In this document: positions 24,601 through 34,021 of the stretch, piece by piece
Numbering within the stretch: the first letter of the stretch is position 1
Layout: every line of letters starts with the position of its first letter
From: Owenia fusiformis
Lineage: Eukaryota > Annelida > Polychaeta > Sabellida > Oweniidae
Direction of reading: 5' to 3'
DNA: 64,000 bases
NCBI GenBank assembly: GCA_903813345.2
Contig: CAIIXF020000001.1
Span: 38,535,366 to 38,599,365 of the forward strand
The notes under the pieces: generated by a model
Told to the model about the DNA's origin: nothing
Seen by the model: the letters and a program-made list of their open reading frames with translations, nothing else
Databases searched by the model: none
Made by a program: the position numbers and the translations under genes

Positions 24601-25330
24601 ACAAAATGAGATGAAATTGCACTTACTACGCACACATTTGAATGTAGTATCTTCTGACATTGTCCTACAAGTTTATGAATAAATAGTACCATTGGAACTG
24701 TGCTCACATGGGGAAAGTGCATTCTAGACATTTCTGTCAACCTATACACTTAATAGCTGATAATAAGCAAAACAATGCAATACTTTTGGATTTATGAGAT
24801 AAAAGGTGATATTTTGACAATAAAAATGATGGCCATTTTGAATCTTTGTAACACAATTTGTTGAAAATTATAGACATTACTGTTTACAACTTTCCATATA
24901 AACAAAACCTTGATTTTCTGCAATGAAACAAGGCAAGGCAAGGCAAGGCAAACTTGAACATTTCTTTGTAGTTTCTGTTCGTGTCTTCTTGCTTCTTATG
25001 ATGTTTTTTCTTTTATCTCAGTCTTTTTATTCCACTATTTATCTTTTTAGTTTCTTCTTTATTTCAGTTGTTGTCATTTCTATGTCCTCTTTCTCTGTCT
25101 GAAGGTCTGATGGACAGACAGACGGACAGACAAATGGGCAATTACAATAGCTCAACCATGTAGGCTAATGATAAACTATTGTGTATCAATAACCCAGATG
25201 CGAGTAGAAATAATCTTGATTTACGTCATTAAAAATTAAAAATCCAGTCAAAGTGATGTCATATTTGAAATCTGCATGTAAAAGTACATCTAAAAATATG
25301 GTTTCGAAAATTGTTTATCAACTTTGAAAA

Positions 25331-25380
<50 letters not shown>

Positions 25381-28300
25381 TTGAAAATTTAATTTTTTTT
25401 GAAAATGTGACTTCTTGTTCGGGTTGATTCCCCATAGACCCCATGATACAAAATCACAAAAAGTGAAATATCTTTTCTTGTATTGGATAGATAACATTTT
25501 CTTTTATTGGACATATTTCAGTTTGCATAACTATTAGGTACATAAGGGTTATATGAAAATTGAATCATTAAAACAGATGTGATTTAAGTTTAAGGGAACT
25601 TTCTCCTATACCCGCCATGCTATCTGACCCGAACGAGCCACCTGGTGGTGAATCTGGTAACTACCTACTCGCATCTGCGTTATTGGTAGCATAAATATTG
25701 ACCCCTTAGAATGTCAAGTACTGTGTTGTCCCACCGAAGTTGTATTTTTCACATGCACAAGTTACTAGACATCATAGCTTCCAAGCAAGGCCAGCAAGAA
25801 TAGTACATAGAAAAAGCACAAAAGTACATCCACTTGAGATTTTGTAGATTGGTTTGGCATTGCTTGAAAACTAGTACTTTTAGTCTTACCCCCACCCCTC
25901 CCCTCTTCTGGTGTGTAAGGCAGGTGGAGGGAGGTCCAATAAAGGCTAGAAAAAAAACTTCATGAAGTCTCATTGGCACATTTATGAAAAATACTGGGTA
26001 GAATAATGAATTAATACGTATACTCTACCTGTTTTCCAATTCAGAAATATCTGCCTGTAGTTTTAGATGCCACTTTTCAGCCTGTTGGAATACCTGTCTG
26101 AGCAAGAGAACATTTGTATGTGCTGTGTTGATAAGTTCTGACTCAACTTCTCCACGTACTACAGCCAGGAGACCATCAAGCATGTCGCTCACCTCATCAG
26201 CCGTAAATGTATCTTCCACCAATCTGAAATAAACATATGTTGAATACATGAATAGGATCAGCAGACTGGTTGAGTGTCAAGAGTAAGTTAAAGGAGTGGT
26301 ATCAATATGGAGAACTTTTTGAACACACATTTCACTTAAACCTGTCATAAAAAAATCTAAAAATTTACCACACATCGTCAATTTAATAGTCATCTTTTGA
26401 ATGGTAACAATATAATTTGAAAAATATATATACTTTCATCTATATTGTTTAAGAAAACACATCAAACACTTGTTTTGTTCTTGGTATCACAATTCCAGAG
26501 TGAAATGAAACGTCTTTCCGAACCTCATTGGAACAAAACTGCATAAACACAACATGTTTAGGTCTCTCAATATTGTAATTGTACAATGGAAATTTTGGTT
26601 GATTTTAAAAAAGTATCGTTTATCTTGATTTTTATCTATTTTGGGGGATTTTGTTTTCATTTTTTGAATACTTTTTTAAAATCAACCAAAAATTCCTAAA
26701 AACACATTGTATATGCTATTTTGTTCCAACAATGTTCGGAAAGACATTTTATTTCATTCTCAAGAATTGGTAGAAAGGAGAATAAACAATTGCACTAAAA
26801 AAACAAAAATTGTTAACAAAAACAGTTATATAAGATATTTCTAAATAATTTTCGCATTAAATTGTTGTCAATCAGTCAACATTACATAAAATACCGTGTT
26901 TTTACAGAATGTTTTCAATAATTGGTTTAAGAGAAAAACATTGTTAAATTCAGTTCTCCATATCGACCACTCCTTTCCCTTAAACTTAGAATAACTTAGT
27001 TTTCAAGTAAAACTTCTATACCCCTAGGTCAGGTGTCACCATTTGATCATCACTATGACCATATATCACAGGTGAACTATAATATAGTAGAACCATTGCA
27101 AGTTCAATTTATTGAAGGTTTTACATTTTATTTAAAATCCATGTGTATTCCATACGTGTAGAGGTTCTAGGTACATTATAGTGTGTTGTAAGATATCTAG
27201 AAGGCAATTGATGAGTATTTCTCCCTATCGCCTATTTCTGGGAAATACAGCTGTATCCCAGTACCACTCCACACAATTTTCTAATTTAAAGTACTTTTTT
27301 ATCATTGACTTTTTTAACCATTGATTTAAAATTTTAAAAATGATTTTTGAAGTTGTTTTTTGAAAAGGTCATGTTTTAAAGTTAATTTGAATATGTGTAT
27401 TTTGTGTATCGCCCTCAATTCCTGGGGTTCTTTGGGAAAAACACATATGTTCCTCTGGATAAACCCTGTATCCAAAATCCAAAACATAACACTGTTATAA
27501 CCTTATGTATTCATCTGGTCAATATGTACTATATATCTGAACCATCCTATATATCGTTTGACAATAATGCAGAACTAATCATGTCGGTCTGTTTTTTTAA
27601 ATTTATTCTAACCTGCTATCCTTAAGGTCTTCAAAGCACGCATCTACAGCTCTCAGTCTCTGGCCCCTCTGATATCTTGCAAATCTCATATAATTCACTG
27701 TCGTGCTCTGATGGTGCTCATTCAATCCCAACGACCCAGACTGAAACAAATCATCATCATTTTATAGTTACAATGGGGCCTGATTACTGATATAATTTGA
27801 TATATGAACACTTTTTCAGTTCCTTTAAATATCCTATTAACTCCCAGGATATCCTAATCCCTAAATGTGAACAACCTTGGTGCTGGACACATTTCATAGT
27901 TTAGGGCAATATTTAAAAATGAAAACTGTTATTACGAATTAATATATTACTATTGCATACATGTATGTAAACAAAGTTGAGTTACATAAATCATACATAT
28001 AATGTCATGCAAGGTAAAAGAAGATTAAAGGTCTGTCAGTGACTTTGGGAGCATAATTTTGGAATTCTTGAGCTGCAGTAATAGACTTCATTTCCAAAAA
28101 TTGCCAATTTTGAGGAAATGGGTCATTTGCAAAAATACCCTTTTGCTCGACCCCTTAGTCTCCCCTGCCCCTGCACTACTCAATTAATTTCTGTGTACAA
28201 TCACAATCACTTATCATGGGTTGATATTGTGCCTTTCGTATTTGCCACACTAAAACCTGAATATTTGAACACCTCTCTAAAAATGTGAACACCTGCCAAT

Positions 28301-31300
28301 CTGAACACTTTCTGTTGGTCCCAGTAGACAAGTTCTATTGTACTCTTTTGCTAACATGTAGAAGGATAAAGGATTTTTATGAGCAGGTTGACTTTCAGCA
28401 TGTATTGCATCAGATTCATTATTTAGAGGATAGTAGAGTATAGACATTGCAACTAGGATGTTCATATGATGCATTGTATTATTGCTATAAATTTGCTTTG
28501 GAACAATCATATTACATTATTCATGATCAAGTCAGCTATCTTACAAAACCCATACATCCAACTTAACTGCAGTAAACATAGTGTATAGGAGTACCAAATG
28601 AATAATTTAAACCATTGGTAGGTATGGGATCAAATTGACATTTTGATATAATTATAAGCACTCATTACCCTTTTGGTGCCTCTGTAGAGTATGAGATCCC
28701 TGATGTGGTGAGGGTTGGGGATACTGTCAATATTGTCCAAGGGGGTAGGATTTTGACATTGTAGTTCATCCCGGAAGTAGAAAAAGTAGGTACTTTAGTT
28801 TTGAAATTCATATTCCTGGTATTATATAAATTCTAACTATATTTCATCAACTACTATTGGTCCCAGAGTATGGAAATTGAATTGCTCCCAGGGTACCTGG
28901 TATTTGACAGCCAAAGTTTCATTTCGCCAAAATTTCAACCCCTTGCCATGCAGACCTTTGAATGGTGCATTATCCCTTTTTCTTTTCACTTTACCCAAAA
29001 TAAAACAAATCCCTTCTCCTAGTTAAAATCTGGATTATTGGTACATGCATTTAAGCCCATTAGGGAAACACAAGAAAAATCTGATGAACGAATATAATTC
29101 TATGAATGTCATATACAATAATATATCAAGAAAATACATGTTGCTGAGTTAATCAATAATGCTTATCAGACAGTAGAATAATCCATAACAATCCAGGTTG
29201 TGCAAAGTGATAATCAGGGCTTAGATTCCAGTTGATGGCTGTAATTAGTTATTCTATCCTCATCATTAAGACAGTTCTCAAACACACATATCACAATGTT
29301 ATCCAGGCCCGTAGCCAGGATTTGCCAAGGGGGGTTCAGTTTTCAAAAATTTCCAGGGGGGGTTCACATCTGACAATTTTGGAGCAAATATGGCTAAAAT
29401 CACTTGAGAAATGCTCAAAATGGTGAAAAACTGCATGATTTTGAAAGAATTTTTGGCCAGGGGGGGGTTCGCCCGAACCCTGCGAACCCCCCCCTGGCTA
29501 CGGGCCTGTTATCAATGTATTATCTGCAAAGATCATTCCTGTAATTTCAATTTACCCACTGGCTAAAACTGACAAGGTCATCTAAACATGTACCTCATCT
29601 CATCAATTCTGCTTTAGATCCCTGCAATGAACACAGTGGCAAAGTTATCTGTATCATTGATTCTTTGCAATTGATTTGAATCTGAATATAGCTTTTGGGG
29701 TATCAATATCCATTATTTACTAGTTAGGCCATTAGAAGTAGATTCTTTGTTTTGCGTCCTGGCAAAATCCATATCATGCAAGGGTACAAGGAAAACAAAC
29801 ACAAACTCAAGAAAAAACACAAACTTGTTTGCTGAGAAATGGACATTTTATGGGCATAAAAAGGGATGACATCAAGTTGCAGTGATTAGGCTACAAACAC
29901 ATGTCTATACATTTAGATATACAATATATTTAAACATAGCTATTATTCAAGGGTAACAAATAAGAAAATACACAATGCATGCCAAAGTATCAATGACACT
30001 GTCAATTTTGACGCACATCACATTATCCGCCATTTCGTCTGATTCTGATTGAACGAAATGCGATGGTACTTTCAGACCCTTGTGATTGCTATTTGAATGT
30101 GTTTGTTTTTTCTGATTTACTCAAAATCATGCAAGCAAGAGGACGCAAGACAAAGAATCTACTTCTTACGGCCTTATTGGAGAATGAGTGGGTTGGATTT
30201 TGTCTTGTTATTGCCCTGAGTATGAATTTCAGGAATACAAAAAGATTTTAGAAATACAAGGATCATATACAGAAATCCACATCTTAATAAATCCCTAAAA
30301 AGAATAGTAATAATATATAATAAAGTGTTTAGTTATCTAATTTAAATCCTTGAACAGATAAATAACTTCTTATTCTAATCATGGGCTTTCAACTAATTGA
30401 AAGCCCATGTTCTAATTTAACAGTAAACATGAATACGACAGTATGAACCTAGAATTGAATCATTTTATATTTACCAATACATTGTGCTCAGAAATGCTGT
30501 CTACACTAACATTTGAGGAATTCTGCAAAACCAAGAATTCAGTTCAAAGAGTTTTCAAGTTAAATTTTTCTTCAGGGATTTTTAGTATTTTACCTTCATT
30601 ATGTTTGATTTTCCTGTTGTTTTGTTACCAAGACCAATTTCATTCTACTAATAACATTGCCATTAAAGATGATAGTAATTGCATTCCCTGAGTTGGCTTG
30701 ATGGTTAATACCCTTTGCATTCGTTTGACTTCACTTTTTAAAAGAGAGCTTCGTCTTCACTCTTTCAAACTAAAATAAACCTGTGAACTGACCGCGCCAA
30801 TCAGTGTTCGTCGGCCAAATTTGACCGACGTTCTTTATATGGTCATTCCTTCTGACGTCATCTTTGAGCCCGGAATTGACCAATGACATGCGCATATTAA
30901 ATTAGAACGCATTTGGCGTATGTTTCTTCACGGACCTACGCGCTAATCAGCGAGCTTGAAGTCCGTGGTTTCTTCAAGCTCTCTGATTAGCGCGTAGGTC
31001 AAAAGTGGTATACCGAAACTGTCACCAGTACCCGTCGTGGGGGCGGGGCTACTAAACTGTAATATGGTCTCTACTAGGCAGAGTGTAGTTTAACTAGACT
31101 CTGCACGCAGGGTAGATGGTTAACCATTTCAAATAAGAAGAAAAAATCTGAAAATTTCCTAATGATATCTTTAAAGGTTTATTGTCCCCTCACAAAATAC
31201 TGATGAAATGACATCATTGTCTTTTAGATGGGCTTTTGGATATATGGGCCTCAATTTCGGAAAATATGGCCCTACAGATAGATAATTAAAAGTTATTTGT

Positions 31301-33727
31301 CATTATCCTGAGTCCCATAGTCGAGTAATTACTGAGCTCTAAATAGGTAGACAAATAAAATATACAGTTTTGTTGCTGGTAATATCTTAATGACCTCAAA
31401 TGTAACTGGCTTTAGAGGGACTGGCTTTTATGAAGTTTGAACATGGAATCAAAAGGAAAAAATTTTAAATTCTGTGACCATGACAAAAATATTGTGAAAG
31501 TCATAGAAATACACAAGGCATTAACATGCAAAATGTCATCACCTGCCATTTGTTACAGACACCGACCAGCGAATGCAAACCAACCTAATGCTGAAAGCCA
31601 TCAACAAAGAAATTGGAGACTTTAACAAAATATGTCACCACTTCTGAAATTTTGAATTTAAAACTTATTCTGTGAAATAAGATATTTTAGTGCTTTGAAA
31701 CATGAAGTGCTGTTTATGCTCTGAAATTGCTCAGAATACACCGAAAAGTGTCTAATTTTTGAAATTTTCTGGGAGGCTCTCTATTCTTGTGCTTGGTTGA
31801 CGCTGTATTTGATATAAGATATTTCAGTCCTTTGAAACATGAAATATGCCCATATACCAAAAAGCAAATTGCAGAAAATTAACACCAGGTAAAATTACAT
31901 CCTGATTTGGGTTTGTGTAAAAAACCGGGTGACCGGGTAACCGGGTCGCCGGGTGACCGGGTACCCTACCTTCCTACCAGGGTTAGGAATTTGATTTTTT
32001 CATTTTATGCCTGAAAACACCCAACTGACATCCCAATCAACGTACCAGTGACGCAACCAATCAAGCAAACAACCAAAAAAATTTATTAACCAATAAATCA
32101 ACCAGCAAAACGACAAACAAAATTGATATAATGTCAATCAGCAGATCAGTAAGGCAATAAATCAAGCAACTAACGTCATCGTACGTGTAAACTGTGTAAT
32201 TAACTACATTGTACACTAATTAACAGATAAAAACGGCAAATAACATTTTAATTTATGCGTACGTAAGTCTTCCAGATTTGTTTAATATCTAGTAGAAATC
32301 ATAGAAAACAATCATCGATATCCTGTCAATCACTCAGACAATAAATCAAGCAACTAACGTCATCGTACGTGTAAACTGTGTAAATAACTACCTAGGACTT
32401 CCGAAATTCAGTCTCTTACAGATTCTTGGTAAAATGATAACGTAAAAATATTGAAGGGTAGTCTAAAAATGTGCAACTTTGAAAGTTGGTAACCCTGCAA
32501 GGAACGTTGAGTACCCAGTTACCCGGCCACCCGGTTTTTTACACAAAACCTACTGATTTTAGCCTAATCTGATAGAGTGGGGGTAATTATACTGCTCATT
32601 GTGACTGAACCCTCCTAGAACCCTCCTAAAATGGCTACAGGCCTGACATCGGCGAATTCCTGTAAACACCATGGCTCATAGTGGACTTAAAATAAATTTT
32701 CAATCGATTGTTTCAATCATTTCAATGCTTGCATCATTTCCTATGTTTCAATGCTTGCGTCATTTCGAGCATTTCAATCGATTTGCCTTTGAAATGAATT
32801 TTAAGTGTCTCTGTTTGCGCCTGTTTCGCCGTTTCAAGCATTTCAATCTAATGACCAGTTCATGAGGAAACGGATTGAAAAGAAAAACGAACATGCAAGT
32901 TTTTCATTTCAATCATTTCGCCCGGGCTTTTCAACTGTTTCAATCAATTCAATCGATAGAGTCAATACGTCCAAATCCAAACAGGGAGTAAACACGAACG
33001 GGTTCCAAATAATGGCAAGCAGATCATTGAATTGAATAATAGTACCTATACTACCTCTACATAATATTTATAGTTCAGTTCTTTTGACAGTTCAATTTTA
33101 CATGTCTTTAGTATTGTGCACATGCTCTATGTGGACAAAATTCAGCTTATAGTGTTACATCATTTAGTGTCTTCTACCTTTTAGGAGCTATGTAAGGGTC
33201 CCATTCATGAGATAACTCTTTTATTTCTAACTAAACTTCTTGCCTTTTATCATGCTTAACAGAGTGTACAGTAGATAATACACATAATATATATAGAATC
33301 ATAGCATATATGTGCAGTACAGCCAAGCTAACTACATTTTTTGATGGGGGTGTTTGGAAATAGCATACTGACTCTACATCTAGGTGAAATTACTGTTCCG
33401 TTGTTTGCGCCTGTTTCGCGGTTTCAATCATTTCAATCAATTCGTCTGAGCTGTTTTCACTATTCTCTTTTAACCATTTCAAACATTTCAGCCTTTTCGC
33501 CCCCTGTTTCAAGCATTTCGCCTGCCAGTGTATACACCCCTTTATGCTACAAATGTTGACATCAATCATTTCATTTTGATTTTATGCTGGAAAAAAAATT
33601 CATCCCAAAAAGGTAAACAATCTTTAGCATCAATTGAGAACACAACAACTTGGGAAAAATATGTCTTTAGGGTTTCTTATATAAAAACGGACCTAACAGC
33701 TTTGCTTGTCCGATGATTACTTACCAT
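21647..33727 (-). CDS. LZTFL1: leucine zipper transcription factor-like protein 1 (BBSome regulator)
   Basis: The coding exons on the minus strand are 33727-33725 (ATG only), 27740-27613, 26223-26029, 24595-24460, 24001-23849, 23461-23285, 22268-22165 and 21665-21647. All have AG/GT borders and consistent phases, and the total is 304 residues, near the 299 of the human protein. Recognisable blocks are LGLNEHHQ and NYMRFARYQRG (N-terminus), RLVEDTFTADEV, ESELINTAHTNVLLLRQVF, EKWHLKLQADISELENR, SKLAPLNESG, and then a coiled coil through the ninth-decile KKNEQIKDLRKRL to the C-terminal RYEGDD. In other animals the cytoplasmic protein binds the BBSome and limits its entry to cilia. The start exon abuts a divergent promoter shared with eIF4B. 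The unusual feature is the tandem acceptor array in front of exon 7. I am confident of the orthology. Confidence 0.96.
22269..23110 (-). repeat. 105-bp tandem repeat duplicating the exon-7 splice acceptor of LZTFL1
   Basis: Seven intact 105-bp units plus a 103-bp degenerate one lie directly upstream of LZTFL1 exon 7 and read into it. On the minus strand each unit ends GATTGTTTTCAG and begins GACTTGGAG, the same boundary as the true exon. Acceptor positions are 22268 (genuine), 22373, 22478, 22583, 22688, 22793, 22898 and 23003. The units are nearly identical. Because 105 is divisible by 3 and there is no stop, the array is one open frame of 35-residue repeats (DLENNGMDLYNTPY...). The 103-bp outermost copy soon reaches a stop. 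It is probably intronic. Confidence 0.97.
24307..24440. mobile_element. MITE with GTCACCACC termini, copy 1
   Basis: The left end GTCACCACCTACCATTTGTT and right end CTCCTGGTGGTGAC form short terminal inverted repeats. Internal phrases CATTTGTTACAGA and CACCATCCACAAAAAAGTTGG recur in three further copies (31535, 42065, 51282). It lies in the LZTFL1 intron right beside exon 4. Confidence 0.8.
25187..25685. mobile_element. ~500-bp foldback with CAATAACCCAGATGCGAGTAG termini
   Basis: The left end CAATAACCCAGATGCGAGTA is mirrored by the right end TACTCGCATCTGCGTTATTG with one mismatch. It contains a 43-nt poly(A) run at 25336-25378. There is no ORF. It is located in the LZTFL1 intron between coding exons 3 and 4. 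Confidence 0.75.
26290..26976. mobile_element. ~690-bp foldback element, copy 2
   Basis: Ends are AAAGGAGTGGTATCAATATGG and CCATATCGACCACTCCTTT. Internal blocks TTCGGAAAGACATTTTATTT, CTCAAGAATTGGTAGAAAGG and CAATATTGTAATTGTACAA match copy 1 at 5604-6298. It sits in the LZTFL1 intron between exons 2 and 3. Confidence 0.9.
29304..29508. mobile_element. 205-bp MITE with CAGGCCCGTAGCCAGG termini, copy 2
   Basis: Perfect 16-bp terminal inverted repeats match copy 1. TTATC directly flanks both sides, a clean 5-bp target-site duplication. It lies in the first LZTFL1 intron. Confidence 0.93.
30933..31000. repeat. GC-rich 29-bp-stem hairpin
   Basis: Left arm 30933-30961 (GACCTACGCGCTAATCAG..) and right arm 30972-31000 pair over 29 bp with one mismatch around a 10-nt loop. 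The flanks (30780-31100) are locally GC-rich, with another small palindrome GTCGGCCAAATTTGACCGAC near 30811 and a TGACGTCA motif near 30853. It could be a small MITE core or a structured RNA; nothing decides between them. Confidence 0.6.
31535..31644. mobile_element. MITE with GTCACCAC-type termini, copy 2 (diverged)
   Basis: The left end GTCATCACCTGCCATTTGTT and right end TATGTCACCACTTCTG, together with GCATTAACATGCAAAATGTC just outside, correspond to the other members. The small ORF at 31437-31625 is formed by it. Confidence 0.6.
31909..32550. mobile_element. ~640-bp foldback with GTGTAAAAAACCGGGT termini
   Basis: The left end GGGTTTGTGTAAAAAACCGG leads into four CCGGGT repeats (GACCGGGTAACCGGGTCGCC). 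The right end ACCCGGCCACCCGGTTTTTT then ACACAAAACC is the inverse. Inside is a ~60-bp direct duplication containing AACGTCATCGTACGTGTAAA at about 32173 and 32357. Confidence 0.85.
32690..33560 (+). repeat. field of TTTCAATCATTTC-like degenerate motifs
   Basis: TTTCAATCATTTCAAT, TTTCAAGCATTT and TTTCGAGCATTTCAATCGAT recur at irregular spacing in two clusters (32698-32960 and 33400-33560). Both clusters also contain GTTTGCGCCTGTTTCGC (32812 and 33401). The short ORFs here are produced by the motif and are not genes. Confidence 0.65.
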
Positions 33728-34021
33728 TTTTGATGTTTTCTTCGGAATAATTTGGAGCTGTGGATTCCGGAAGCGATGGCAATGCCAATATCAGAACGAG
33801 GCTGCAATGAATCGTGGGTAACCTCTAGATCCATGCCTGAATCGTGGGAATTCCCGAACAACATATTGCTATCGTTTCTCCCTTTATAAAAGCGATTATA
33901 CATAATTATTGAAGCTAGATAGATAGTCCACAGGCTCAACAATTGGGATCTGTTGCAAGTAAGGTTGGAACACGCCCCAGAAAGGCGAACAAGGGCGTTG
34001 AAATTAGAGTAAAAATTCAAC
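33728..34021. promoter_or_regulatory. divergent promoter between LZTFL1 (-) and eIF4B (+)
   Basis: The two initiator ATGs are 294 bp apart on opposite strands, so both promoters and 5' UTRs must share this stretch. It contains an ETS-type CCGGAAGC at about 33768 and a GGCGTTG/CGCCCC-rich patch at 33970-34000. The eIF4B start lies in AACATGGCGGC, the YY1-type motif common at such starts. No TATA box is obvious at a fixed distance. Exact start sites cannot be read from sequence. Confidence 0.75.

Larger units (their letters stand above)
27741..33724 (-). other. LZTFL1 first intron (6 kb)
   Basis: It runs from the GTAAGT donor directly after the initiator ATG to the GTTTCAG acceptor at 27741. 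It holds a CAGGCCCGTAGCC MITE, a GC-rich hairpin, a GTCATCACC MITE, a CCGGGT foldback and a TTTCAATCATTT repeat field, all listed separately. The rest (27.8-29.3 kb and 29.5-30.7 kb) shows nothing recognisable. Confidence 0.8.

Noticed and set aside
25336-25378. 43-nt poly(A) run as the tail of a processed retrocopy
   Set aside because: No gene-like sequence precedes it on either side; it is inside an inverted-repeat element and is probably a homopolymer expansion.
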